Shown here: one piece after another, positions 44,724-53,678 of the stretch | Layout: every line of letters starts with the position of its first letter | Position numbering within the stretch: the first letter of the stretch is position 1 | Assembly: GCF_902143375.2 (NCBI RefSeq) | Contig: NZ_CABFVA020000012.1 | Location: 1-64,000, forward strand | Source of the DNA: Methylacidimicrobium tartarophylax | GTDB lineage: Bacteria; Verrucomicrobiota; Verrucomicrobiia; Methylacidiphilales; Methylacidiphilaceae | DNA length: 64,000 nucleotides | Direction of reading: 5' to 3' | Program-made: the position numbers and the translations under genes | The notes under the pieces: model-generated | The model's database searches: none | What the model was told of the DNA's origin: nothing | The model's input: only the letters and a program-made list of their open reading frames with translations

Positions 44724-45105
44724 TCGATCTGGATTTGTGGCTCTTTTCGAGGAACCTCTCGATCGGGACAGGGTCGAGGAAATGGTTACCCACTGGATTG
44801 CCCGATTTGAAAGGGTGGAGCAGGCCCTGCCGGGTGGAGTGGGAGCGGGGGCGGCGACGATGGAAATCCGAGTTGCTTCGGACCTCTTCTGGGAAGATTA
44901 CCCCCAGTTCCGAATCTCGGAAGGAGAGACCTTTGCCTGGGTCTACCTGGCGATGACCCGAAGGAGCATCGAGACGACGGGGTTTTCGACGCCCGGGATT
45001 CCGCTTTCCCTGGAGGTTCTCCTCGAACTTCCCCGGATTTGCGAAATCATCGACGAGAAGAACGAAGAGCGTTTAACTCAGCTGGAGCAGCAAGGCATCC
45101 TATGA
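44716..45105 (+). CDS. Small acidic protein of unknown function between dnaN and lspA
   Basis: A 129-residue soluble protein with no signal peptide or membrane segment. Stretches such as LDRDRVEEMVTHWIARFERVEQ and LLELPRICEIIDEKNEERL are predicted helices; the middle (GGVGAGAATMEIRVASDLF) is beta-like. I do not recognise the family. It overlaps dnaN at its start and lspA at its stop (ATGA), so it is translated with them and is probably real. Confidence 0.7.
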   Translation: MLNRSGFVALFEEPLDRDRVEEMVTHWIARFERVEQALPGGVGAGAATMEIRVASDLFWEDYPQFRISEGETFAWVYLAMTRRSIETTGFSTPGIPLSLEVLLELPRICEIIDEKNEERLTQLEQQGIL

Positions 45106-45641
45106 CTTCGCTCCTTCGCCCGAACGGCGATGGGCTCGGGTCCGTTTCTTCTGGAGAGCGAAAAGGCGAACCCACGCGCCGGAGAGCGCCAGCGCCTTTC
45201 TTTTGGGGACTTTTGCTCGGGTTATTTCTTCTCGACCAGGGGACGAAGACATTGATTCTCCGCTTCAGCGATCACTTAACCCTTTCCGTGATTCCCGGGC
45301 TGCTGAATCTTGTTTCCGTCCGGAACACCGGAATCGTCTTCGGGCTCTTTTCCGGGGAGAACTGGTTATGGATCGGAGTAGGAGCCGCGTTTCTTCTCGT
45401 TGGATTCTGGATTGGCCGAAGGCTCGATTGGAGGCGACGAGAGACAAACGTGATTGCTGCCCTTCTTGCGGCGGGAGCGGCTGGGAATCTCAGCGACCGG
45501 ATCCTTCACGGATTTGTCGTCGACTTCATCGATCTCTACGTCGGTCCCTGGCACTGGCCGAGCTTCAATGTCGCCGATAGCTGCCTTTGCCTCGCTTCTC
45601 TCTGGATTGTCTTTCGGTTTGGCCTTGCTCCGGGTCGCTGA
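45102..45641 (+). CDS. lspA: Lipoprotein signal peptidase
   Basis: A 179-residue integral membrane aspartyl protease that cleaves prolipoproteins. It has four hydrophobic segments, the motif DQGTKTLIL in the first, SVRNTGIVFGLF, and the catalytic aspartates in GNLSDRILHGFVVDFIDLY and FNVADS. The N-terminal 30 residues are a polar basic extension. The ATG overlaps the preceding stop. Confidence 0.94.
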   Translation: MTSLLRPNGDGLGSVSSGERKGEPTRRRAPAPFFWGLLLGLFLLDQGTKTLILRFSDHLTLSVIPGLLNLVSVRNTGIVFGLFSGENWLWIGVGAAFLLVGFWIGRRLDWRRRETNVIAALLAAGAAGNLSDRILHGFVVDFIDLYVGPWHWPSFNVADSCLCLASLWIVFRFGLAPGR

Positions 45642-45721
45642 CTCGGACGCCGCCCGAACACGAAAAGGGGGCAATGGATGGCGTAGGCTGCCGCGTCGAA
45701 GCACGCGAGATTCCACATTCC

Positions 45722-46396
45722 ATGCGAATATTGATCGTCGAAGACGAGGAGAAGATCGCCGCCTTTATTCGGAAGGGCTTGGAAGAGCAAGGTTTTGTCG
45801 TAGACACACTGACGCGAGGCGACGAGGCGCTCTTGGCCCTGGCCAACCAGCCTTATGATGCGGCGGTGCTTGATGTCTTCTTGCCTGGGCGCGATGGTTT
45901 GAGCGTGCTCCGTGCCGTTCGGCGCCGCGGCATCCATCTGCCCGTGCTCTTGCTGACGGCCAGAGGAGAGATCTATGAACGGGTCGAGGGACTCGAGAGC
46001 GGAGCGGACGACTATCTTCCCAAGCCGTTTGCCATGGAAGAGCTGGTGGCGCGTTTGCGTGCCCTCCTTCGCCGCGCGGCCGGGGTGGGACTTTCCCTCT
46101 ACCAGGTGGATGATCTGACCTTGAACCTGGTGAGCCGGGTCGCCACGAGGGGCGAGCGAAGAATCGAGCTCACGGGCCGGGAGTTTTCCCTCTTGGAGCT
46201 CTTGATGCGCTCTCCCGGAAAGGTTTTCACGAGAACCGAGATCTGCGAGCATGTCTGGAACTTCCACTTCGATCCGGGAACAAACCTGGTCGATGTCTAC
46301 ATTCAGAAATTGAGGAAGAAGATCGACGAGGGGCAGGACCGGAAACTCATTCAGACGGTCCGGGGAATCGGATATCGAATCGAGGAGTCCTCATGA
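45722..46396 (+). CDS. OmpR/PhoB-family response regulator
   Basis: A 224-residue regulator. The receiver domain starts MRILIVEDEEKIAAF and has the phospho-acceptor Asp in AVLDVFLPGRDG, a Thr in LLLTARGE and Lys in DYLPKPFAMEE. The C-terminal winged helix has FSLLELLMRSPGKVFTR and VDVYIQKLRKKID, ending TVRGIGYRIEE. It resembles CusR/CopR-type regulators. Its stop overlaps the kinase start as ATGA. Confidence 0.92.
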   Translation: MRILIVEDEEKIAAFIRKGLEEQGFVVDTLTRGDEALLALANQPYDAAVLDVFLPGRDGLSVLRAVRRRGIHLPVLLLTARGEIYERVEGLESGADDYLPKPFAMEELVARLRALLRRAAGVGLSLYQVDDLTLNLVSRVATRGERRIELTGREFSLLELLMRSPGKVFTRTEICEHVWNFHFDPGTNLVDVYIQKLRKKIDEGQDRKLIQTVRGIGYRIEESS

Positions 46397-47862
46397 GGAA
46401 AGTTTCCCTCCGATGGAAAGTCGCTCTCCTCACGGGAGCGACGGTGGGGCTTGCGCTCGCCCTCGTCGGAGCGGTCGCCGACTGGACCCTTTATCGTAAG
46501 CTCGTCGAAGAGGCGGATCTCCAGATGACATCGGATGCGCGGGAAATGGTTTCGGCGCTGAAGAGCCCGCGATTGCTTTCCAAGGGAAAGCTTCCCGAGA
46601 ACCTGGAGGGAGAGGAGAGCAACCTATGGGAGATTGATCGGGTGGGAGGAGCAGTCCTCTATCGAGCGCCGTTTTTTAAGACGCAGCATCGACTGGCGAA
46701 GGACGGCTTTCGCTTTTTGTCGATCGGGAAGCAAAGCTTTCGTGTTCTGGTGGTCACCAAGGGGGGGTATCGATTGATGCTCGGGCGAGACACGCGGCTT
46801 CAGAAGGCGATCCTGCAAAAGGCGGAAATTGCCTACCTTCTTTCATTTCCTCTCGCCCTGGCTATCGCCATTTGGGGAGGATGGTATCTTTCCGGATATG
46901 CCTTACGGCCGGTTCGAGCGATCGCCGCGGCTGCGGAGAAGATCGGTCCCCATGCCCTCCATGGGCGAGTCGAAATTCCCTCCGAAGATCCAGACTTGGC
47001 ACGGCTCGCCCAAATCCTGAACGCGATGTGGGAGAGGATCGAAGCCGCGTTCGAGCAGGAAGCGCGATTGACGGCCGATGCCTCCCACGAGCTTCGAACC
47101 CCGCTGACGATCCTTCGGAATCAGTTGGAGGCCGCACTGACCGAATCCAAGGGACGCCCATTCTCGGGAGAAGAAGTCTTTCTTTCTCTCTTGGAGCAGG
47201 TGAAGCGGTTGACCACGATCACCGAGAACCTTCTTTTTTTGTCCCATGCCGAGAGCGGTCAGCTTCGGCTGCGCAAGCAGCCCGTCGATTGGAGTAAGAT
47301 GGTGGAGGAGGTGGCCGAGGACGCCCGCCTTCTTGCGGTTCCCTCGGGCCTTTCCGTTGCAAGCTCGATTCCTCCCGGACGATGGATCTCCGGAGACGGA
47401 GAGCTTCTGCTTCGCCTCCTTTGGAATCTCGTGGATAACGCGGTGAAGTATAATACGGCCGGCGGCTCCATCTGGATTACGCTACTAGAAGATGACTCGT
47501 GGCTGATCTTGAGCGTCTCCAATACCGGCCCGATCATCGAGGCGGCGGACCAGGCGGAAATCTTTCGACGTTTCTACCGGGCGCGAAGTGCCCGAGACAG
47601 TCAGGCCAGGGGCAGCGGACTCGGCTTGAGCCTTTGTCGGGAGATCGCGGCCCTCCATGGAGGGGAAATTCGGTACGACAATCCGGCCGAAAACTGGAAT
47701 CGCTTCACGGTCTGGCTCCCAAAGGGAGAACCCCAAGGGCCGGGTCGTGAGCCCGCCTCGACCACCGACAATGCCCCATCGAATCGATCTTTTGTCGCCG
47801 CCAAGAATGCGACTCAGGCGGAGGCCGGCCGAAGCGCGATCCACTCAGTGCGTTCTGGGTGA
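46393..47862 (+). CDS. Sensor histidine kinase
   Basis: A 489-residue membrane kinase. One transmembrane helix lies at about 8-31, a periplasmic sensor at about 32-142 and a second helix near 145-166; a HAMP domain follows (LRPVRAIAAAAEKIG). The phospho-His is in TADASHELRTPLTILRNQLE, the N-box in WNLVDNAVKYN and the G-box in GSGLGLSLCREIAALHGG. The architecture is CusS-like but no metal-binding residues stand out in the sensor. The 3' end overlaps the convergent duplicated gene by 18 bases. Confidence 0.92.
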   Translation: MRKVSLRWKVALLTGATVGLALALVGAVADWTLYRKLVEEADLQMTSDAREMVSALKSPRLLSKGKLPENLEGEESNLWEIDRVGGAVLYRAPFFKTQHRLAKDGFRFLSIGKQSFRVLVVTKGGYRLMLGRDTRLQKAILQKAEIAYLLSFPLALAIAIWGGWYLSGYALRPVRAIAAAAEKIGPHALHGRVEIPSEDPDLARLAQILNAMWERIEAAFEQEARLTADASHELRTPLTILRNQLEAALTESKGRPFSGEEVFLSLLEQVKRLTTITENLLFLSHAESGQLRLRKQPVDWSKMVEEVAEDARLLAVPSGLSVASSIPPGRWISGDGELLLRLLWNLVDNAVKYNTAGGSIWITLLEDDSWLILSVSNTGPIIEAADQAEIFRRFYRARSARDSQARGSGLGLSLCREIAALHGGEIRYDNPAENWNRFTVWLPKGEPQGPGREPASTTDNAPSNRSFVAAKNATQAEAGRSAIHSVRSG

Positions 47863-49551
47863 GAGAGTCGGCTCCGAGAACGGCAGAGAAACTTTCTGCG
47901 TCCTTTCGGTCGAGGGCGAAAATGGAGGAACGTTCGGGACGGGGATGCGAAGGGCTATCTCTCGGCAGAGTTCGTCTTCCGCTCTCTTGAGCGTGATGTC
48001 GCGAAGGAATCCGGCCGCCAAAACCGACGAGATCGCGATATCGATCGGAAAAATGGCCGGAAGAAGTGTGGAGTCCTGCCGTTGACCAGTCACCTCGATG
48101 AGGGTGCGACCGGTGCGCCCCGATGCGATCCTTACCCGAAGCCCGACCCGCCAGGCGGAGTAGAGCAAGGCGTAGATGGCTACGGAGTCTTGCACCTCTC
48201 CGTAGACAAGCGCGTCGACGCCGAGCCAGTCGGCTACCCGTTCTACTTTCTCGCGGAGCATGTCCCCTGCCGTGTGCCAGCCCATTTGCTGTAGGATCAT
48301 GTCCGTGAGAGCGGGGCTCTGCACCCAGAAATCCCTCTGCCCGAGGTAAGTTGCCATTCCGCGCCGAAGACGGTTGGCCGTCGTCCACTTCCAGCGGTCC
48401 TGCTCAGCCCGGGAACGAGGTTTGGCGGGGACGCCGTTGAGGAGAAAGTTTCCCCCGGTTGCCCGATCGACGAAGGGAAGAACGGCGAGTTGGAACGGTC
48501 GGTCGGTCGCCAGATCCGGAGAGGCGACGGTTTGGAATCGCGAGGGATCCAGATCGATCAGGTAGTCGAGGGGATTTTTTTTCCCGTGGGTGGATTCCTG
48601 CTGCTCGGGGAGAAAAAAGCGCTCCGGGGGAAGATTCGAGAGGGAAGAGGAATTCCAGGGACGCAGGGGAACGCGGAAGGCGACAGCAGGAAGAGCGCCT
48701 TTTTGGGGAGAAAGCGCGGGACTGGTGATCACCGGCAGTGCCTTCTGCACGATATCGGTCGCGGAGCGGGCCGATCGGGGCGGATGCGGGACGCGAACGA
48801 CAAGCTCGCGACAGGCCTCGTCTTCTCCCCGTCGCAGGGTGACATCCCGCAAATGGACTAGATTAGCGATAGAGGCAAGGGCAAGATCGATGGGATTGGT
48901 TGCGATCCGGAGCCCGATAATGTTGCGGGTGGCGGTGCCCGAAAAGATTTCGCAGCCCGAAATTGCCGAGACCATCCTGATCGACAGCGTCACCCTCCAA
49001 CCGGCGGCGAGGAGCATATAATAGCTGCGATAGGTCGAGAGCTTGCCGTAAACAAGAGTATCCGCATCCAGGAAGCGACCCAGGAGCTGCGGTTCTGTGT
49101 CGTCGAGGAGCCGGTCGGAAGAGATCTTGTGCGCGGCGAGGGTAGCGTCAACTAGGGCCACTGGGATGAGGTCGAATTCTCGCGCCGCGAGATAGCCGTG
49201 AACCATTCGACGAAGCCTTTGCGAGTGTGTCCATCGCCATATGTCCAACGCCTCCCCTCTTCGTCCCGGCCATCGGATTTCGTTGAGCACATAACTGCCG
49301 GTTCCCTCGTCGATAAATGGGAGCACGGCGATTCGGCAGGGGGCCGACTCCGCATAGTTCGGACTGATCTGGACGAGACAAGAACCCGGATCGGGGTCCA
49401 TGGCATAGTCATACCAGCGCTTTCTGCCATGAAAGTCGGCACCTTCTTCCTGAAGGAAGAGGCGTTGGTCCTCGGTTTCTTCCGCCGCCAGACAAGGAAC
49501 GACAAAAAGGAAGAGCCCAAGGAAAAAGGAGACGAGAAAACTAATCTGCAT
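47845..49551 (-). CDS. Exported protein with two tandem GNA1162-like domains
   Basis: A 568-residue protein with an N-terminal signal sequence (FLVSFFLGLFLFVVPCLA). It holds two homologous units, about residues 45-258 and 328-545. Each starts with DYxxDxDP, followed by (I/L)AVLPFxD, RLRRxMxxYLxxRxF, a D(A/T)LVYGx(L/V) segment, a GWRV or AWRV segment and (L/T)LRDxTL(R/K)RxED. This pattern resembles the GNA1162/DUF799 family of outer-envelope lipoproteins. The cysteine at residue 20 follows VVP, so a lipobox is doubtful. It faces the two-component system; a regulatory link is possible. Confidence 0.7.
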   Translation of the reverse strand: MQISFLVSFFLGLFLFVVPCLAAEETEDQRLFLQEEGADFHGRKRWYDYAMDPDPGSCLVQISPNYAESAPCRIAVLPFIDEGTGSYVLNEIRWPGRRGEALDIWRWTHSQRLRRMVHGYLAAREFDLIPVALVDATLAAHKISSDRLLDDTEPQLLGRFLDADTLVYGKLSTYRSYYMLLAAGWRVTLSIRMVSAISGCEIFSGTATRNIIGLRIATNPIDLALASIANLVHLRDVTLRRGEDEACRELVVRVPHPPRSARSATDIVQKALPVITSPALSPQKGALPAVAFRVPLRPWNSSSLSNLPPERFFLPEQQESTHGKKNPLDYLIDLDPSRFQTVASPDLATDRPFQLAVLPFVDRATGGNFLLNGVPAKPRSRAEQDRWKWTTANRLRRGMATYLGQRDFWVQSPALTDMILQQMGWHTAGDMLREKVERVADWLGVDALVYGEVQDSVAIYALLYSAWRVGLRVRIASGRTGRTLIEVTGQRQDSTLLPAIFPIDIAISSVLAAGFLRDITLKRAEDELCREIALRIPVPNVPPFSPSTERTQKVSLPFSEPTLSPRTH

Positions 49552-49569
49552 TGATCACGAGGCTTTGGC

Positions 49570-49726
49570 TTTCGACTTGCAGAGCGGATTCGCCTGCTTC
49601 GCTCTCCCTGGATTTCCCTCCCGGCGGTATGTCTTCCTAGCGCTCCGGGGGAAAACCGGCGCCCCGCCTCGTATCCATGCCTATTTGCTTTTTCTCGGGT
49701 ACGAACTTTGCGGGACATGCAGGCTA
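49570..49726 (+). repeat. Dispersed palindromic repeat, copy C (left-truncated, diverged)
   Basis: The right part GGGTACGAACTTTGCGGGAC plus ATGCAGGCT matches the common right end, and CCGGGGGAAAACCGGCGCCC matches the inner arm. The left terminal repeat is missing and the centre is more diverged. It fills the gap between the GNA1162-like gene and the end of hisC. Confidence 0.75.
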
Positions 49727-49760
49727 GGTGCGGAAGCGACTGCTCCGCTCGGGACGACCC

Positions 49761-50936
49761 TCATACCAGCACGCGCTGCCGGGGGAGGACTTCGCGGATC
49801 GCCTCGTGAAGACCGCCGAAGAAGAGCAGCAACTCCTCCGGACTGCCCACCGTGACCCGGAGCCAGCCGGGTAGTCCCCAACCCTCCAAGCTGCGCACGA
49901 GAACGCCTCGGCGAACCAGTGCCTTCCAGACTTCTTCCGCCTGCGGGATGCGGACCATCATGAAGTTGGCGCTCGACGGGAGCCAATCGAGCCCGAGTTC
50001 TTCGAAGCAGCGTTCGAGGCGAAGCCGACCCACCCTCACGTTCTCCTTGGACTGTTTTTGGTGGGGTTTGTCCCTAAGCGCGGCGGTGGCGGCCTGATGA
50101 GCGATCCCGTTGGTATTTGTGGGAAGAGAAGCCTTCTGGATTGCACAGGCGATTTCGCGCGGCGCGAGGGCATAACCGATTCGAAGGCTTGCCAAGGAAT
50201 GAAGTTTGGAAAAGGTCCGGAGAGCCACGATGGGAGCCCCGTCCCGAACGGACGCGACGAGGTCCGGCGGATGCTCCAAGAAATCCGCGTATGCCTCGTC
50301 CAGGGCCAATAGGACGCGCGGCGGTAGACTTTCGGCAAAATCGAGGAGCGCGGCATTGTCCACCCGGGTTCCCGTGGGGTTGTTCGGATTCGCCAGGAAG
50401 ACGAGCCGTGTACGAGGGGTAATGGCGCGGCGGAGGCTTTCCAAGTCAACGGAAAAGCCGCGATCGGGCGCGAGACGAAGGTGGCATCCAAAACGTTGCG
50501 CGAGAAGTTCATACAAGGGAAACGAGTATCGCGGTACCACGACCTCCTCTTGTCTGTTGCGGACGTAGACATGAAAGAGCAGCTCGAGTAGTTCGGTCGA
50601 ACCGTTACCCACCACAATCTGTTCCGGAGAGGCTCCGATCTCCGATGCGATCAGCTCTCGAAGACCTTCTCCTGCAATCTCGGGATAGCGATGAGCTTCG
50701 TCCGCCGCCCTCCGAATTGCCTCCAAGGCGAGCGGGGAAGGTCCCAGCCCATTTTCGTTGGCGTCGAGCCGGACCAGGGGAAGATGGCGAGGCAACAGGT
50801 CCTGGATCGGACAAAGCTCGCGGTAGGATGTAAAATGAAGCTGGAGGATCCAGGGATTGGGCGGCGGGAGAAGGCCGGCAACCTTTTCCGCTCGGCTCTC
50901 CCTCCGGCGCGCGGCAGCGTTAGAAGAGGGTTGCAT
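49761..50936 (-). CDS. hisC: Histidinol-phosphate aminotransferase
   Basis: A 391-residue class I PLP aminotransferase of histidine synthesis. It shows LVRLDANENGLGPSPLALEAI, VGNGSTELLELLF, NPNNPTGT, LLALDEAYADFLE and the PLP Lys in RTFSKLHSLASLRIGYA. About 30 N-terminal residues precede the family start. The ATG overlaps the end of the upstream glnT-like gene by 17 bases, so both are co-transcribed. Confidence 0.92.
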   Translation of the reverse strand: MQPSSNAAARRRESRAEKVAGLLPPPNPWILQLHFTSYRELCPIQDLLPRHLPLVRLDANENGLGPSPLALEAIRRAADEAHRYPEIAGEGLRELIASEIGASPEQIVVGNGSTELLELLFHVYVRNRQEEVVVPRYSFPLYELLAQRFGCHLRLAPDRGFSVDLESLRRAITPRTRLVFLANPNNPTGTRVDNAALLDFAESLPPRVLLALDEAYADFLEHPPDLVASVRDGAPIVALRTFSKLHSLASLRIGYALAPREIACAIQKASLPTNTNGIAHQAATAALRDKPHQKQSKENVRVGRLRLERCFEELGLDWLPSSANFMMVRIPQAEEVWKALVRRGVLVRSLEGWGLPGWLRVTVGSPEELLLFFGGLHEAIREVLPRQRVLV

Positions 50937-52284
50937 AACGCATCACTTCCCAATGGGTTACTTCCTGATTGTATTCGTCCCACTCTGCAAATTTGCATCG
51001 AAGGAACTCTTCCCGCAGGGATCGACCCAGAGCCTTTTCGACCAAGGGATCGGAGGCAAACTCCGCAAGCGCCTCGCCCAAGGATCGCGGGAGAAGATCT
51101 TCATGCGGCAACCAGTTCTTCTGGCGCTCGGGCCAGGAATAGATGCTTTTCCGCTCCGGTGCGCGCGGATCGAGGTTCTGTTGAACTCCTTCCAGCCCTG
51201 CTTCCAGGACCAGGGCCGCGGCGAGATAGGGATTGCAAGACGAGTCGGGAATCCGGACCTCGCACTGGCCGCCCCCCAGAGGGATGCGAAAGGCATGGGT
51301 TCGATTGTTCCCTCCAAGCGAGTTGAAGACGGGCGCCCAGGAATAGAATTGCATCGCGCCCTTCTTGATCAGGCGCTTGTAGCTGTTCACCGTGGGGGCG
51401 AACGCTGCACAGAGCGAGCGGCCATGCCGGAGCAGCCCCGCGAGAAACGCGTACCCGAGACCGGAAAGGCCTAGTCCGCGAGGATCTTCGCCCGGCTCTG
51501 CGAGGAAAAGGTTTGCACCGGTCCGCGAATCGGCCAGCGAGAGGTGAAAGTGGGCGGCATTGCCGGGTTGATCGGCAAAAGGTTTTGCCATGAAGACGGC
51601 CGCCAAGCCTTGCTCCGAAGCAATTCGACTGGCCAGGCAGCGGAAAAAGACGAGGCGGTCGGCCATCTCGAGCGCTTCGCAATGACTGAAGACAAATTCG
51701 AATTGAGACCGGCCGTCTTCGTGCTGCACCGAGGAGACTTCCCATTCGAGTCCCTCAAGCGCCTCCAAGATCCGGTCGATGATGTTTGCCCTCTCGAGCA
51801 GCCTTCCGGCGTCATAGCTGCCTTTGGGAAGGGTTTCCCGCGGACTGGGAAAGAGCAGCCGGCCGGAAGCTCCCCTTTGGAGAAGGTAGAGCTCACATTC
51901 GATCCCGAGCCGAAGGCGGAAGCCTTGATCCTCCGCCTTCTCGAGAGATCGCTTCAAGGCGGCTCGCGTGCAGGCCGGAAACGGAGCGTCGGCAAAGGTG
52001 AGGTGCGAGGGGATCCAGGCCAGCTCCGGCTTCCAAGGAACAGGAAAGCCACGCTCCCAGTCCGGGGCGACGGCCACCTCGCCGTCTTCCGGATGCGAGC
52101 CCAATCCGTCGAGCGCATGGCCGGAGAACAGTTCCCCTCCTCGGAGGGATCGCTCGACATGGGAGAGCGGAACGAGCTTCCCTTTGGGGACTCCATGGAT
52201 ATCGACGAAGGCCGGGAGGAAATACCGGATATTTTGGCGTTGAAGGTTCTCTCGAATCTCTTGGATTTTAGAAGGAAGGTGCAT
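50920..52284 (-). CDS. GlnT-type glutamine synthetase or gamma-glutamylmethylamide synthetase
   Basis: A 454-residue member of the glutamine synthetase superfamily. The N-terminal FLPAFVDIHGVPKGKLVPL and WKPELAWIPS are characteristic of the GlnT/GMAS group. Catalytic-core motifs are LGIECELYLL, SSVQHEDGRSQFEF, GNAAHFHLSL, FAPTVNSYKRL, NNRTHAFRIP and CEVRIPDSSCNPYLAAAL. Either ammonia or methylamine could be the amine substrate; the sequence alone does not decide. ATGs at 52284 and 52305 are both possible starts. hisC follows, overlapping. Confidence 0.82.
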   Translation of the reverse strand: MHLPSKIQEIRENLQRQNIRYFLPAFVDIHGVPKGKLVPLSHVERSLRGGELFSGHALDGLGSHPEDGEVAVAPDWERGFPVPWKPELAWIPSHLTFADAPFPACTRAALKRSLEKAEDQGFRLRLGIECELYLLQRGASGRLLFPSPRETLPKGSYDAGRLLERANIIDRILEALEGLEWEVSSVQHEDGRSQFEFVFSHCEALEMADRLVFFRCLASRIASEQGLAAVFMAKPFADQPGNAAHFHLSLADSRTGANLFLAEPGEDPRGLGLSGLGYAFLAGLLRHGRSLCAAFAPTVNSYKRLIKKGAMQFYSWAPVFNSLGGNNRTHAFRIPLGGGQCEVRIPDSSCNPYLAAALVLEAGLEGVQQNLDPRAPERKSIYSWPERQKNWLPHEDLLPRSLGEALAEFASDPLVEKALGRSLREEFLRCKFAEWDEYNQEVTHWEVMRYATLF

Positions 52285-52527
52285 TGCCGCGGGAAGCGGG
52301 TCCATCGGGTGGTCGTCGGAGCGAGGAGGGCCGCTGTTCTGACCCGATCCTCGCAGGAGAGGATGAAGGGAAGACGAAGAAGAGATGAATTTATTTTCAT
52401 CCTTGCGCATGCTCTGCCGAGGAGCTTCACCGAGGCACAGGGGCGTTCCACTCTCTTGTCACGACGCGCTAGACAAGCCTTCTAGGAGTGGACAGAGTAA
52501 AAGGAGACGAAAGGCTTACCGTTTGCG

Positions 52528-53457
52528 ATGGATACCAGACAATGGCAGGAGGAGGTTCGGCGCCTCAAAAAAGAGAGGAACGCCGTCATTCTAGCCCATA
52601 ATTATCAAGTCCAGGAAGTTCAGGAGATCGCCGACTTCGTAGGCGATTCGCTCGGCCTTGCTTACCAAGCGCATCGCACCGGAGCCGATTGGATCGTCTT
52701 TTGCGGCGTCCATTTCATGGCGGAGACCGCGAAGATTCTCAATCCGGAGAAGAAGGTGCTCCTTCCCGACCTGGAGGCGGGCTGCTCGCTTGCGGACTCC
52801 TGTAGTGAGGACGAACTTGCCGAGGTGCGTCGAAGTTCCGACCGCCTTTTCGTGGTCACCTATGTGAATTCCACCGCCCCGGTGAAGGCGCTAAGCGACG
52901 TAGTCTGCACCTCGGGCAACGCGGTCAGGATCGTGAACCGGGTCCCGCCGGAGTACGAGATCCTCTTTGTCCCGGATCAAAATCTCGGGGAATGGGTAAA
53001 GCAGCAGACCGGACGCAACATGCGCCTCTGGCAAGGCCACTGCTATGTCCATGTGGAATTTACTCACGCGAGCCTTCTCCGGATGCGGCAGAGCTATCCG
53101 GGGGCACCGATCGTGGCCCATCCGGAATGCGATGTCGCCGTCCGGATGCTGGCGGACGAGATCTGTTCGACCGAGAAGATGGTGGACTTCTGTGGGAAGA
53201 GTTCCGCCAAGAGCTTCATCATTGCCACGGAGGCCGGGATGCTGCACCGTCTGCGCCGTGAGATTCCGGGGAAGGAGTTTCTGCCCGCTCCCACTGAGGG
53301 CTGCGCCTGCGCCAACTGCCGGTTCATGAAGAAGATTACGCTGGAAAAGGTCTGCCGAAGCTTGCAATCTGGCGAACCGGAAATCGTGGTGCCACGGGAG
53401 ATTGCGGAGCGAGCCCGCCTCCCGATTGAGCGGATGTTGGATTGGAGCGCCAATTAA
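52528..53457 (+). CDS. nadA: Quinolinate synthase
   Basis: A 309-residue [4Fe-4S] enzyme that condenses iminoaspartate with dihydroxyacetone phosphate to quinolinate, the step before NadC. Motifs: ILAHNYQVQEVQEIADFVGD, FCGVHFMAETAKILNP, LPDLEAGCSLADSC, VVCTSGNAV, HPECDVAV and the C-terminal Cys pair in PTEGCACANCRFMKK. The ATG at 52528 is used. Confidence 0.95.
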   Translation: MDTRQWQEEVRRLKKERNAVILAHNYQVQEVQEIADFVGDSLGLAYQAHRTGADWIVFCGVHFMAETAKILNPEKKVLLPDLEAGCSLADSCSEDELAEVRRSSDRLFVVTYVNSTAPVKALSDVVCTSGNAVRIVNRVPPEYEILFVPDQNLGEWVKQQTGRNMRLWQGHCYVHVEFTHASLLRMRQSYPGAPIVAHPECDVAVRMLADEICSTEKMVDFCGKSSAKSFIIATEAGMLHRLRREIPGKEFLPAPTEGCACANCRFMKKITLEKVCRSLQSGEPEIVVPREIAERARLPIERMLDWSAN

Positions 53458-53596
53458 GGAAGGAAGATCGGCTCCACTCCTGCGTCCAAGAGTTGTGAGA
53501 GTTGTGGCTCCAGGAGCGAGGCTGGGTTCTTCGGTTCGCTTCAGCCGGGAAGGAGTGCAGAAAAGCGCGCCTGAGCGAGTAGTCGGAATGAGGCGA

Positions 53597-53656
53597 ACAA
53601 ACTAGAGGAGAAAGTTTGTCCGGGCGGCAGGCTGGGGCGACCTTGGCGCCTGCCCG
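53597..53656 (+). promoter_or_regulatory. Two stem-loops in the ugd leader
   Basis: ACAAACT (53597-53603) pairs with AGTTTGT (53613-53619) around a loop holding GAGGAG. Directly after it, CGGG (53621-53624) and CAGGC (53628-53632) pair with GCCTG (53648-53652) and CCCG (53653-53656). The ugd ribosome site GGGAGG (53666-53671) follows ten bases later. The rest of the 221-base gap 53458-53678 shows no gene. Whether this is a regulatory leader or a terminator-like structure is unknown. Confidence 0.4.
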
Positions 53657-53678
53657 TTCGGGCATGGGAGGTTCCATT

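Noticed and set aside
49552-49760. Small ORF in the gap before hisC
   Set aside because: Its translation corresponds to repeat copy C, as in the other copies.
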